Of a DNA stretch of 64,000 nucleotides, positions 51,224-58,891 are shown one piece after another. The stretch spans positions 1-64,000 of the forward strand of contig NZ_LBMU02000027.1 in the NCBI RefSeq assembly GCF_001005085.2, in the 5' to 3' direction. How positions within the stretch are numbered: the first letter of the stretch is position 1; every line of letters begins with the position of its first letter. Both the position numbers and the translations under genes were made by a program. The notes beneath the pieces are model-generated. The model saw nothing but the letters and a program-made list of their open reading frames with translations. It ran no database searches and was not told where the DNA came from. Source of the stretch: Streptomyces humi. Its GTDB lineage: Bacteria; Actinomycetota; Actinomycetes; Streptomycetales; Streptomycetaceae.

Positions 51224-54175
51224 ATGGACGGTGGACCGCGGGTACCGGAGCAGCGGCGCCCCTCCTCCGCGGCGGAGGCGGCGGCGGTGCGCTTCAGCGT
51301 GCTCGGTCCGGTGCGCGCCTGGCGTGCGAAGGAGTCGCTCAACACCGGCTCCCCGCAGCAACGCGCACTGCTCGCCGCCCTGTTGCTGCGCGAGGGCCGC
51401 ACGGCCACCGCGGCCGAGCTGATCGACGCGCTGTGGGGAACCGAACCGCCGTCGCAGGCACTGGCGGCGGTCCGCACCTACGCCTCCCGGCTGCGCAAGG
51501 TCCTGGACCCCGGGGTCCTGGTCAGCGAGTCCGGCGGATACGCGGTACGGGGGCTCGGCGAGGGCGCCCTGGACCTGGCGGCCGCGCAGGACCTGGCGGC
51601 GGAGGCGGAGAAGGCGCGCGGCACCGGAGACCTGTCCCAGGCCCGTGACGTACTGAACCGGGCGCTCGCCCTGTGGGACGGCGAACCGCTGGCGGGCGTC
51701 CCCGGCCCGTACGCCGACGCGCAGCGGGCCCGCCTGGAGGAGTGGCGCCTGCAACTCCTGGAGTCCCGGCTGGACATGGATCTGGAGCAGGGCTGCCACG
51801 CGGAGGCGGTGTCCGAACTGACGGCACTGACCGCGGCGCACCCGCTCCGCGAGCGGCTCCGCGAACTGCTCATGCTCGCCCTGTACCGCAGCGGCCGGCA
51901 GGCGGAGGCCCTCGCGGTCTACGCCGACACCCGCCGTCTGCTCGCCGAGGAACTGGGTGTGGACCCGCGGCCCGGCCTGCGCGAGCTCCAGCAGCGGATC
52001 CTCCAGGCCGACCCGGGGCTGGCGGAGCCGTCGTCCCCGGCCTCGGAGACGCCGGTCGTCCCGGTCCGCCCGGCCCAGCTCCCGGCCACCGTGCCCGACT
52101 TCACCGGCCGTTCCGCCTTCGTCGCCGAGCTGGGCGAGGTGCTGGCCTCGGCGGAGGGCCGGGTGATGGCGGTGTCCGCGCTGGCCGGGATCGGCGGCGT
52201 CGGCAAGACGACCCTCGCGGTCCACGTGGCCCACCAGGCACGGTCCGCCTTCCCGGACGGCCAGCTGTACGTGGACCTCCAGGGCGCGGGCGCGCGGGCG
52301 GCGGAACCGGAGACGGTCCTCGGCTCCTTCCTGCGCGCCCTGGGCACGCCGGACTCCGCGATCCCCGACTCCCTCGACGACCGCGCGGCCCTGTACCGCT
52401 CGGTCCTGGACGGCCGGCGGGTCCTCGTCCTGCTCGACAACGCGAAGGACGCGGCCCAGGTACGGCCGCTGCTGCCGGGCACCGAGGGCTGCGCGGCACT
52501 GGTCACCTCCCGGGTCCGGATGGTCGACCTGGCCGGGGCGCATCTGGTCGACCTGGACGTGATGTCCCCCGACGAGGCGCTCCAGCTCTTCACGCGGATC
52601 GTCGGCGAGGAACGGGTGGCCGCGGAGCGCGAGTCGGCCCTGGACGTGGTGGCGGCCTGCGGCTTCCTCCCGCTGGCGATCCGCATCGCCGCGTCCCGCC
52701 TCGCGGCCCGCCGCACCTGGACGGTGTCGGTGCTGGCGGCGAAGCTCGCCGACGAACGCCGCCGGCTGGACGAACTCCAGGCCGGCGACCTCGCGGTGAA
52801 GGCGACCTTCGAACTGGGCTACGGCCAGCTGGAACCGGCCCAGGCCCGCGCCTTCCGCCTGCTGGGCCTGGCCGACGGCCCCGACATCTCGCTGGCGGCG
52901 GCCGCGGCGGTCCTCGCGCTCCCGTCGGAGGACACCGAGGACCTGCTGGAGTCCCTGGTCGACACCTCCCTGCTGGAGTCGGCGGCCCCGGGCCGCTACC
53001 GCCTGCACGACCTGGTCCGCCTCTACGCACGCGCGTGCGCGGAACGCGACGAACAGCCCCCGGGCGAGCGGGAAGCGGCGATATCCCGCCTCCTGGACTT
53101 CTACCTGGCCACGGCGGCGGGGGTGTACGCGATCGAACGGCCGGGCGACCGGACCGTGGAGCACCTGGAGCCGACCGGGTACCCCGGGCTCTCCTTCACG
53201 AGCCACCGCGCGGCACTGGACTGGCTGTACGCCGAGGCCGACTGCCTGCTGGCCTGTGCGCGGCAGTCCGTCCGCGGCGGCAGGCTGCGCGGCGCGATCG
53301 ACCTGCTGTGGGTGGTCAAGGACCTCGCCGAGTCCGGAGCCAACGCCCGTGACTACGAGGTGGCGGCCACGGCGGTGCGGGACGCCGCCCAGACGCAGGC
53401 CGATCCGCTGGCCGAGGGCCGGGCCCGGATGGCGATCACCAACGTCCACCTCGTCGCCGGGCGGTTCGATCTGGCCGACGAGGAGGCCGCGCAGGCCATG
53501 AGACTGGCTGCGGCGACCAGGGATCCGCTGCCCAGCGGCGTCACACCGAACGACCGGGGGATCATCGCGCTCTACCAGGGTCGCCACCACGACGGCGAGG
53601 CCCACCTGAACGTGGCCATCGCCAACTACCGCGCCGACGGCAACCGGCCGGGCGAGGCCAGCGCCCTGTGCAACCTGTCCCGCATCCAACTGGCCACCGG
53701 CCGCGTCGCCGAGGCGGTCCGGCTGGCCGGTGAGGGTGTGGCGATCTACGACACCCTCGGGCACACCCTCAGAGGCGCGAACGCCCGGTACGCGCTGGGA
53801 CTCGCCCTGACCCAGTCCGGGCAGCCGGACCAGGCCCTGGACTGCCTGGACGACGCCCTGAGCGTCTTCCAGGAGAGCCGACAGCGCCTCTGGGAGGGCA
53901 TGACCATCTTCCGTATGGCGGAGGTGCACCTGTGGGCACACCGCCCCGCCCAGGCCGCCACGATGGCGGAGCAGTCACTGTCCCTGCTGCGTGGCATCGG
54001 AGGTGAGTGGCGGCACGCGAACGTGCTCACCGTCCTGGGCCGCAGCCTGCGCGACATCGGGCACTCCGACCGGGCCCGTGCCTGCTGGCGCGAGGCGCTG
54101 TCGGTGTTCGAGCAACTGGGCGCCCACGAGGCCGACGAGGTGCGCGCCCTGCTCGAACCGACGGCGGCTGCCTGA
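51224..54175 (+). CDS. afsR: AfsR, SARP-type global regulator of secondary metabolism
   Basis: The 983-residue regulator has an OmpR-like DNA-binding SARP domain (VRFSVLGPVRAWR near residue 24), a BTAD domain (about 115-260), an NB-ARC ATPase with Walker A AGIGGVGKTTLA near 320-331, and C-terminal TPRs (about 700-980). AfsR is phosphorylated by AfsK, hydrolyses ATP and activates afsS. The start MDGGPRVPEQ, size, the afsS gene directly downstream and afsK nearby support the name. ATG 51224 follows GGGGGA; GTG 51197 would add nine residues. Confidence 0.93.
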   Translation: MDGGPRVPEQRRPSSAAEAAAVRFSVLGPVRAWRAKESLNTGSPQQRALLAALLLREGRTATAAELIDALWGTEPPSQALAAVRTYASRLRKVLDPGVLVSESGGYAVRGLGEGALDLAAAQDLAAEAEKARGTGDLSQARDVLNRALALWDGEPLAGVPGPYADAQRARLEEWRLQLLESRLDMDLEQGCHAEAVSELTALTAAHPLRERLRELLMLALYRSGRQAEALAVYADTRRLLAEELGVDPRPGLRELQQRILQADPGLAEPSSPASETPVVPVRPAQLPATVPDFTGRSAFVAELGEVLASAEGRVMAVSALAGIGGVGKTTLAVHVAHQARSAFPDGQLYVDLQGAGARAAEPETVLGSFLRALGTPDSAIPDSLDDRAALYRSVLDGRRVLVLLDNAKDAAQVRPLLPGTEGCAALVTSRVRMVDLAGAHLVDLDVMSPDEALQLFTRIVGEERVAAERESALDVVAACGFLPLAIRIAASRLAARRTWTVSVLAAKLADERRRLDELQAGDLAVKATFELGYGQLEPAQARAFRLLGLADGPDISLAAAAAVLALPSEDTEDLLESLVDTSLLESAAPGRYRLHDLVRLYARACAERDEQPPGEREAAISRLLDFYLATAAGVYAIERPGDRTVEHLEPTGYPGLSFTSHRAALDWLYAEADCLLACARQSVRGGRLRGAIDLLWVVKDLAESGANARDYEVAATAVRDAAQTQADPLAEGRARMAITNVHLVAGRFDLADEEAAQAMRLAAATRDPLPSGVTPNDRGIIALYQGRHHDGEAHLNVAIANYRADGNRPGEASALCNLSRIQLATGRVAEAVRLAGEGVAIYDTLGHTLRGANARYALGLALTQSGQPDQALDCLDDALSVFQESRQRLWEGMTIFRMAEVHLWAHRPAQAATMAEQSLSLLRGIGGEWRHANVLTVLGRSLRDIGHSDRARACWREALSVFEQLGAHEADEVRALLEPTAAA

Positions 54176-54189
54176 CCTGCGCCGCAACA

Positions 54190-54207
54190 CGTTCATCGTT
54201 CGTTTAT
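54190..54207 (+). promoter_or_regulatory. AfsR box in the afsS promoter
   Basis: Two heptamers, CGTTCAT (54190-54196) and CGTTTAT (54201-54207), are separated by four bases, giving the 11-bp period typical of SARP sites. A -10-like GATTCAT lies about 18 bases downstream (54225-54231). In S. coelicolor AfsR binds CGTTCA-type repeats that overlap the -35 region of afsS; the same geometry is seen here. Confidence 0.75.
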
Positions 54208-54299
54208 CGGCACCCGCCATCCTCGATTCATCGGTCCGGCGCGTCGGGGGGCAGGCGGATCGACACGGCAGGCCCACCCGTTAGGGTGACGGCCGCCGC

Positions 54300-54337
54300 G
54301 CCTGTCCGGCAGCACCCGGGGGAGCTGCCGGACAGGC
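54300..54337 (+). terminator. 14-bp hairpin between afsR and the afsS coding region
   Basis: GCCTGTCCGGCAGC (54300-54313) pairs perfectly with GCTGCCGGACAGGC (54324-54337) around a 10-base loop and is followed by CTTGCCTACTTTTA. It could terminate afsR transcripts. If afsS starts from the promoter near 54190-54231 it lies in the afsS leader, 32 bases before the ATG, where it would act as an attenuator or a translation-modulating structure. Confidence 0.7.
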
Positions 54338-54369
54338 CTTGCCTACTTTTACGCAGAGGAGCACAACCG

Positions 54370-54594
54370 ATGAGCGACGAGAAGACGAGCCAGTCGGTCA
54401 CCACGCCCGACGAGAACCACGCGACCGACGTCGAGTCCGTGGTGGCGCTGGAGAACCACGCGACCGGTGCGGAGAAGGCGGTCCTGAAGAACAGCACCGC
54501 CGACACCGAGGACGTCGTGGCGCTGGAGAACCACGCGACCGGTGCGGAGAAGGCGCTGCTGGAGAACCACGCCACCACCGAGGCCGCGGGCTGA
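54370..54594 (+). CDS. afsS: AfsS, small repeat protein activating secondary metabolism
   Basis: The 74-residue acidic protein contains four ENHAT motifs, three as LENHAT, corresponding to the repeated T-L-D-N-H-A-T units of AfsS, which have led to annotations as sigma-like protein. AfsS is the direct output of AfsR and stimulates antibiotic production by an unknown mechanism. S. coelicolor AfsS has 63 residues and three repeats; this one has a somewhat longer, diverged version. A 39-base segment is repeated exactly at 54442-54480 and 54517-54555. AGAGGAG precedes the ATG. Confidence 0.88.
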   Translation: MSDEKTSQSVTTPDENHATDVESVVALENHATGAEKAVLKNSTADTEDVVALENHATGAEKALLENHATTEAAG

Positions 54595-54694
54595 ACCACG
54601 ACCAGGGGGAACACCGGCCGCGGCGGCGCCGAGGGGGAGCCGCCGCGGCCGAGGTGTGTGCCGGGGGCGGGGCGTGCTGCGGGGCGGGGGTCCC

Positions 54695-56269
54695 TCAGGC
54701 GCACCGCCCCCGCAGTTCGCCCTTGACCACCTTCCCGCTCGCGTTGCGCGGGAGTTCCGCCACGAAGTCGATCGTCCTCGGGACCTTGTAGTTCGCCATC
54801 TCGCGGCGGGCCCAGGCGATCAGGTCGTCGCCGGTCAGCAGGGCGCCGGGGCGGCGGACCACGAACGCCCTGCCGACCTCGCCGAGACGGGCGTCCGGCA
54901 CGCCGATCACCGCCACGTCGGCCACGTCCGGGTGCAGGCCGAGCAGTTGCTCTATCTCCGCCGGGTACGCGTTGAAGCCGCCGACGATGAACATGTCCTT
55001 CAGCCGGTCGGTGATGCGGAGGTTGCCCGCCGCGTCCAGGATCCCGACGTCGCCGGTGCGCAGCCAGCCGTCCGGCGTCAGCGTCGCGGCCGTCGCCGCC
55101 GGGTCCTCGTAGTAGCCGCGCATCACGTTGAAGCCCCGGACCAGTACCTCCCCGGTCTCGTCGACCCGCACCTCCGTCCCGGGTATCGCCCGGCCCGACG
55201 TCGACGCGATCACCGTCGGGTCGTCGCCCCGGCGGCACATCGTCACGATCCCGCTCGCCTCCGAGAGGCCGTAGGCGGTGAGGACCGTCTCGACGCCGAG
55301 CTCACCGCGCAGGCGTTCCACGAGCCGCAGGGGTACGACGGCGGCTCCGGTCACCACCAGGCGCAGCGCGGAGAGGTCGTGGGCGGCGCGTGCCGGGTGG
55401 TCCAGGAGGGACTGGTGGAGGGTCGGGGGGCCGGGCAGCACCGACACCCGTTCCGCGGCCACGTTGGCCAGGGCCGTCGCCACGTTGAACACCGGCTGCG
55501 GGATCATCGTCGCGCCGCGCATCAGGCAGGCGATCACCCCGGCCTTGTAACCGAAGGTGTGGAAGAAGGGGTTGACGATCAGGTAGCGGTCGTCGGCGCG
55601 CAGACCCGCCAGGTCCGCCCACACCTCGTAGGCCCGCAGGGTCTGCGCATGTGTGATCATCGCTCCCTTGGGGCGGCCGGTCGTCCCCGAGGTGAAGACG
55701 ATGTCGGAGAGGCAGTCGCCGTCCAACCCGGCCGCTCTGGACGCGACTTCGCCGTCACCGACTCCTTCGCCCGCCGCCAGGAAGTCCTTCCAGGTGCGGA
55801 AGTCGGCGGGCGCGTCCTCGGCCAGCACCACCACGTCCCGCAGGTCCGGCAGACCGGGCAGCGGGCCGGTCCCGGCCCCCTCCCCCGCCGCCCGGCGCAG
55901 CGACGCCACGTACGAGGTCCCCAGGAACGTGCCGGTCACGAACAGCAGCCGGGCCCCGCTGCGACGCAGCACGTCCGCGGCCTCCGCGCCCTTGAAGCGG
56001 GTGTTCAGCGGGACCAGCACCCCGCCCGCCGACACCGCGCCCAGCGCCGCGACGATCCACTCCAGGGAGTTCGGCGCCCAGATGCCCACCCGGTCGCCCG
56101 TGCCGACACCGGCGGCCAGGCAGGCGGCCGCCGACCGTTCGACCCGGGCACCCAGTTCGGCGTAGCTGATCCGGGTCCTGCCGTCCACCACCGCCTCGGC
56201 GTCCGCGTACCGCCTCGCCGCCGACCGCACCAGCCCCGGAACGGTCCCCCACTCCATGTCACCGCGCAC
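54695..56269 (-). CDS. Acyl-CoA synthetase, FadD3-like
   Basis: The 524-residue ANL enzyme activates a carboxylic acid to its CoA thioester through an acyl-AMP. The AMP loop is FTSGTTGRPKGAM (about residues 176-188), a second core motif is TAYGLSEASGIVTMCRR, followed by YYEDPAATA, DGWLRTGDVG, DRLKDMFIVGGFNAYPAEIE and the catalytic lysine region PRNASGKVVKG. The overall pattern resembles FadD3, which activates the C/D-ring propionate in steroid breakdown. GTG 56269 is preferred since GGGGAGG lies six bases upstream. It diverges from the aldolase-like operon. Confidence 0.9.
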   Translation of the reverse strand: MRGDMEWGTVPGLVRSAARRYADAEAVVDGRTRISYAELGARVERSAAACLAAGVGTGDRVGIWAPNSLEWIVAALGAVSAGGVLVPLNTRFKGAEAADVLRRSGARLLFVTGTFLGTSYVASLRRAAGEGAGTGPLPGLPDLRDVVVLAEDAPADFRTWKDFLAAGEGVGDGEVASRAAGLDGDCLSDIVFTSGTTGRPKGAMITHAQTLRAYEVWADLAGLRADDRYLIVNPFFHTFGYKAGVIACLMRGATMIPQPVFNVATALANVAAERVSVLPGPPTLHQSLLDHPARAAHDLSALRLVVTGAAVVPLRLVERLRGELGVETVLTAYGLSEASGIVTMCRRGDDPTVIASTSGRAIPGTEVRVDETGEVLVRGFNVMRGYYEDPAATAATLTPDGWLRTGDVGILDAAGNLRITDRLKDMFIVGGFNAYPAEIEQLLGLHPDVADVAVIGVPDARLGEVGRAFVVRRPGALLTGDDLIAWARREMANYKVPRTIDFVAELPRNASGKVVKGELRGRCA

Positions 56270-56292
56270 AACCGACCTCCCCGGACGCATAG

Positions 56293-56334
56293 CTGACTGA
56301 CCGTCAGATTAGCTGTAGCCTGACGGCCTGTCAG
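56293..56334. promoter_or_regulatory. Two near-perfect CTGACG-N3-CGTCAG operators in the FadD3/aldolase divergon
   Basis: CTGACT-GAC-CGTCAG (56293-56307) and CTGACG-GCC-TGTCAG (56320-56334) each differ from the palindrome by one base, in opposite half-sites. They are 27 bases apart centre to centre, the same spacing as copies 2 and 3 at 47984 and 48011. They lie between the acyl-CoA synthetase gene and the thiolase-like gene. Confidence 0.75.
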
Positions 56335-56365
56335 CAAGTCGCGACAGCCGTGGAGGTGCGGGCAC

Positions 56366-57529
56366 ATGGCCGGTCTCAGAGGCATCAAGGACGCCACCGC
56401 CATCGTCGGGATCGGGCAGACCCGCTTCGCGAAACGGCTCGACGAGGACGAGCGGATCCTCGCCTGCCGGGCCGTCCTCGCCGCCCTCGACGACGCCGGC
56501 ATCGCCCCGGGTGAGGTGGACGCGCTCGCCTCCTTCACCATGGAGGAGACCGACGAGGTGGAGCTGGCCAAGGCGGTCGGCCTGGGCGACCTGACCTTCT
56601 TCAGCAAGGTGGGATACGGGGGCGGTGGCTCCTGCGCCACCGTCGCCCACCTCGCCGCCGCGATATCGAGCGGGCAGGCGTCGGTCGGGGTCGCGTGGCG
56701 GTCCCGGAAGCGGGGCAGCGGCCCCCGGCCCTGGACCAACACCACCGTCCAGCTCCCGACCCCCGCCCAGTGGACCCGCCCCTTCGGCCTGCTCCGGCCC
56801 GCCGACGAGATAGCCATGCTCACCCGCCGCTACATGCACGAGTACGGCGCCACCCGCGACCACCTCTTCAACGTCGCCCTCGCCTGCCGCAACCGCGCCA
56901 ACCAGAACCCCGCCGCGGTCATGTACGACTGTCCGCTCACCCGCGAGATGTACATGACCTCCCGCTGGATCAGCGAACCCCTCTGCCTCTTCGACAACTG
57001 TCTGGAGACGGACGGCGCACTGGCCTGCGTGGTCGTCTCCCGGGAACGCGCGCGGGACTGCGCCAAGCCGCCCGTCTACGTCCACTCCGCCGCCCAGGGC
57101 CTGCCCGCCCAGCACCACGGCATGGTCAACTACTGGAACGACGACCCGCTCACCGGCCCGGCCTGGACCGCCGCCCGGCACCTGTGGAAGCACGCCGACC
57201 TCACCCCCGAGGACGTCGACGTCGCCCAGATCTACGACGCGTTCACCGCCCTCGTCCCGCTCTCCCTGGAGGGGTACGGCTTCTGCGGACGCGGTGAGGG
57301 CGGCGCCTTCACCGAGCAGGGGGCGCTGGAGACCGGCGGGCGGCTGCCGATCAACACCGGCGGCGGCGGACTCAGCGAGGCCTACGTGCACGGCTTCAAC
57401 CTCATCACCGAGGGCGTCAAGCAGCTGCGCGGCACCAGTACCGCGCAGGTCCCCGGCGCCGCCACCTGCCTGGTCACCGCCGGCGAGGGCGTCCCGACCT
57501 CCGCCCTCCTCCTCACCAACCGGAGCTGA
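56366..57529 (+). CDS. Thiolase-like lipid-transfer protein (Ltp2-type retro-aldolase subunit)
   Basis: The 387-residue thiolase-fold protein starts AIVGIGQTRFAKRLDEDE and has GGGGSCATVAHLA near the usual nucleophile position, QIYDAFTALVPLSLEGYGFC and NTGGGGLSEAYVHGFN. In sterol degradation, proteins of this group pair with a DUF35 protein and act as aldolases that release propionyl-CoA. Two tyrosines (in IYDAFT and SEAYVHG) are exactly 50 residues apart; tyrosines of this kind replace the thiolase cysteines in the aldolases. The DUF35 partner gene follows one base after the stop. Confidence 0.88.
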   Translation: MAGLRGIKDATAIVGIGQTRFAKRLDEDERILACRAVLAALDDAGIAPGEVDALASFTMEETDEVELAKAVGLGDLTFFSKVGYGGGGSCATVAHLAAAISSGQASVGVAWRSRKRGSGPRPWTNTTVQLPTPAQWTRPFGLLRPADEIAMLTRRYMHEYGATRDHLFNVALACRNRANQNPAAVMYDCPLTREMYMTSRWISEPLCLFDNCLETDGALACVVVSRERARDCAKPPVYVHSAAQGLPAQHHGMVNYWNDDPLTGPAWTAARHLWKHADLTPEDVDVAQIYDAFTALVPLSLEGYGFCGRGEGGAFTEQGALETGGRLPINTGGGGLSEAYVHGFNLITEGVKQLRGTSTAQVPGAATCLVTAGEGVPTSALLLTNRS

Positions 57530-57530
57530 G

Positions 57531-57944
57531 ATGCTGCGACCGGCCACCGACACCGACGGCGCCCCCTTCTGGGAGTACGCGGCCCGCGGCGAACTCCGCG
57601 TCCAGGCCTGCGCCGACTGCCGTGAACCCCGGTTCCCGCCCCGCCCCTGCTGCCCGCACTGCCAGTCCTTCGCGAGCGAGTGGCGGCCGACCAGCGGACG
57701 CGGCCGGATCTGGTCGTACGTCGTCCCGCACCCGCCGCTGCTCCCGGACTACGCGGCACAGGCCCCGTACAACGTCGTGGTGGTCGAGCTGGACGACGCC
57801 CCCCGGGTACGGCTCGTGGGCAACCTGGTCAGCGAGGCCGGGGCCCCTCTCGACTCCCTTCCCCCGGACCGCGTCCGGATCGGCGCCCGGGTGCAGGCGG
57901 TCTTCGCGGACGGTCTGCCGCAGTGGGTCCTGGAGCGGCCGTGA
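57531..57944 (+). CDS. Zn-ribbon/OB-fold DUF35 protein (ChsH2 C-terminal-like)
   Basis: The 137-residue protein has a zinc ribbon of four cysteines in CADCREPRFPPRPCCPHC, then an OB-fold (GRGRIWSYVV, PYNVVVVELDDAPRVRLVGNLV). DUF35 proteins bind Ltp-type thiolase-like proteins and are required for aldolase activity; in cholesterol degradation the same domain is the C-terminal part of ChsH2. Here it is a separate gene without the MaoC-like half. It begins one base after the thiolase-like gene and overlaps the hydratase gene by 4 bases. Confidence 0.9.
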   Translation: MLRPATDTDGAPFWEYAARGELRVQACADCREPRFPPRPCCPHCQSFASEWRPTSGRGRIWSYVVPHPPLLPDYAAQAPYNVVVVELDDAPRVRLVGNLVSEAGAPLDSLPPDRVRIGARVQAVFADGLPQWVLERP

Positions 57945-58714
57945 CGGTGCGCGTCACGGCCGACCAGGGCACCGGGGTCGCCGTCGTCACGCTCGACCGC
58001 CCCGAGCGGCACAACGCGGTCGACCTGGCCATGGCCCGGGAACTGGGCGCTGTCTGGCGGGCGTTGCGGTTCGACGACACGGTGCGGGCCGTCGTCCTCA
58101 CCGGGGCCGGCGGGCGCGCCTTCAGCACCGGCCTCGACCGGGACGCGGTGGTGCCGCAGCCCGCGTCGCCGTACAGCCAGGACGATCCGCTGCTCGCGAT
58201 CGGGCCGAAGACGAACGACCTGTGGAAGCCGGTGATCGCGGCGGTCGCCGGGATGGCCTGCGGGGGTGCGTTCTACCTCCTCGGGGAGGCGGACTTCGTC
58301 GTCGCCGACGAGACCGCGGTCTTCTTCGACCCGCACACCTCCTACGGCATGGTCAGCGCCTACGAGTCGGTGCTGACGGCACAGCGGATGCCGTACGGGG
58401 AGGTGGCCCGGATGGTGCTGATGGGCAACGCGGAGCGGGTCTCCGCGCGGCGGGCGTACGAGGTGGGGCTGGTCTCCGAAGTGACGGAGGCGGGCGGGGC
58501 GTCGGCGGCGGCGGTACGGTGCGCGACCGTGATCGCCGGGTATCCGACGGAGGGGGTGCAGGGGAGCGTGCGGGCCCTGTGGGCGGCGAAGGAGGCGGCG
58601 CGGGAACGGGGGTTCGCGACGGCGCCGCACCTCATCTCGCTGGGGAACCTGCCGGACGAGCGGCAGGCGGAGCTGTTCGCCGGCCGGCCGCGCACGCCCC
58701 CTCGTATCCGGTGA
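57941..58714 (+). CDS. Enoyl-CoA hydratase/isomerase family protein
   Basis: The 257-residue crotonase-fold protein has VVTLDRPERHNAVD, GAGGRAFSTGLDRD (the CoA/oxyanion region, usually FSAGxDL) and AGMACGGAFYLLGEADFVVADE around residues 98-119. The second oxyanion glycine is present; the two catalytic glutamates of true hydratases cannot be located with certainty, since HTSYGM occupies the usual region. It likely hydrates the unsaturated CoA ester before the aldolase step. GTG 57941 overlaps the DUF35 stop. Confidence 0.85.
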   Translation: MTVRVTADQGTGVAVVTLDRPERHNAVDLAMARELGAVWRALRFDDTVRAVVLTGAGGRAFSTGLDRDAVVPQPASPYSQDDPLLAIGPKTNDLWKPVIAAVAGMACGGAFYLLGEADFVVADETAVFFDPHTSYGMVSAYESVLTAQRMPYGEVARMVLMGNAERVSARRAYEVGLVSEVTEAGGASAAAVRCATVIAGYPTEGVQGSVRALWAAKEAARERGFATAPHLISLGNLPDERQAELFAGRPRTPPRIR

Positions 58715-58780
58715 GCGAGGGACCGCCCAGGGGGTAGCCGCTCCGTGCCGTCGGGCGGCTGCGGCTGCGCGGTGGCTGAT

Positions 58781-58852
58781 CGCGCAGTTCCCCGCGCCCC
58801 TGAAAGAAGCGGCGCTGCGGTGCGCCCCCTCAGGGGCGCGGGGAACCGCGCG
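58781..58852. terminator. Long hairpin (dispersed Streptomyces repeat) between convergent genes
   Basis: Arms of 23 bases (58781-58803 and 58830-58852) are complementary with one mismatch and contain the CGCGCAGTTCCCCGCGCCCC repeat seen also at 46753. It lies between the hydratase gene and the convergent afsK gene and should stop transcription in both directions. Confidence 0.8.
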
Positions 58853-58891
58853 AACGGCCCCCACACGCCTGTAGCCGACACTCGACCGGAG

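Noticed and set aside
51089..53941. A 950-codon minus-strand reading frame opposite afsR
   Set aside because: Antisense shadow; the plus strand encodes all AfsR domains.
54370..54594. RiPP or peptide-pheromone precursor next to a TPR regulator
   Set aside because: The repeats suggested it at first, but size, ENHAT motifs, AfsR box and position next to afsR identify it as AfsS.
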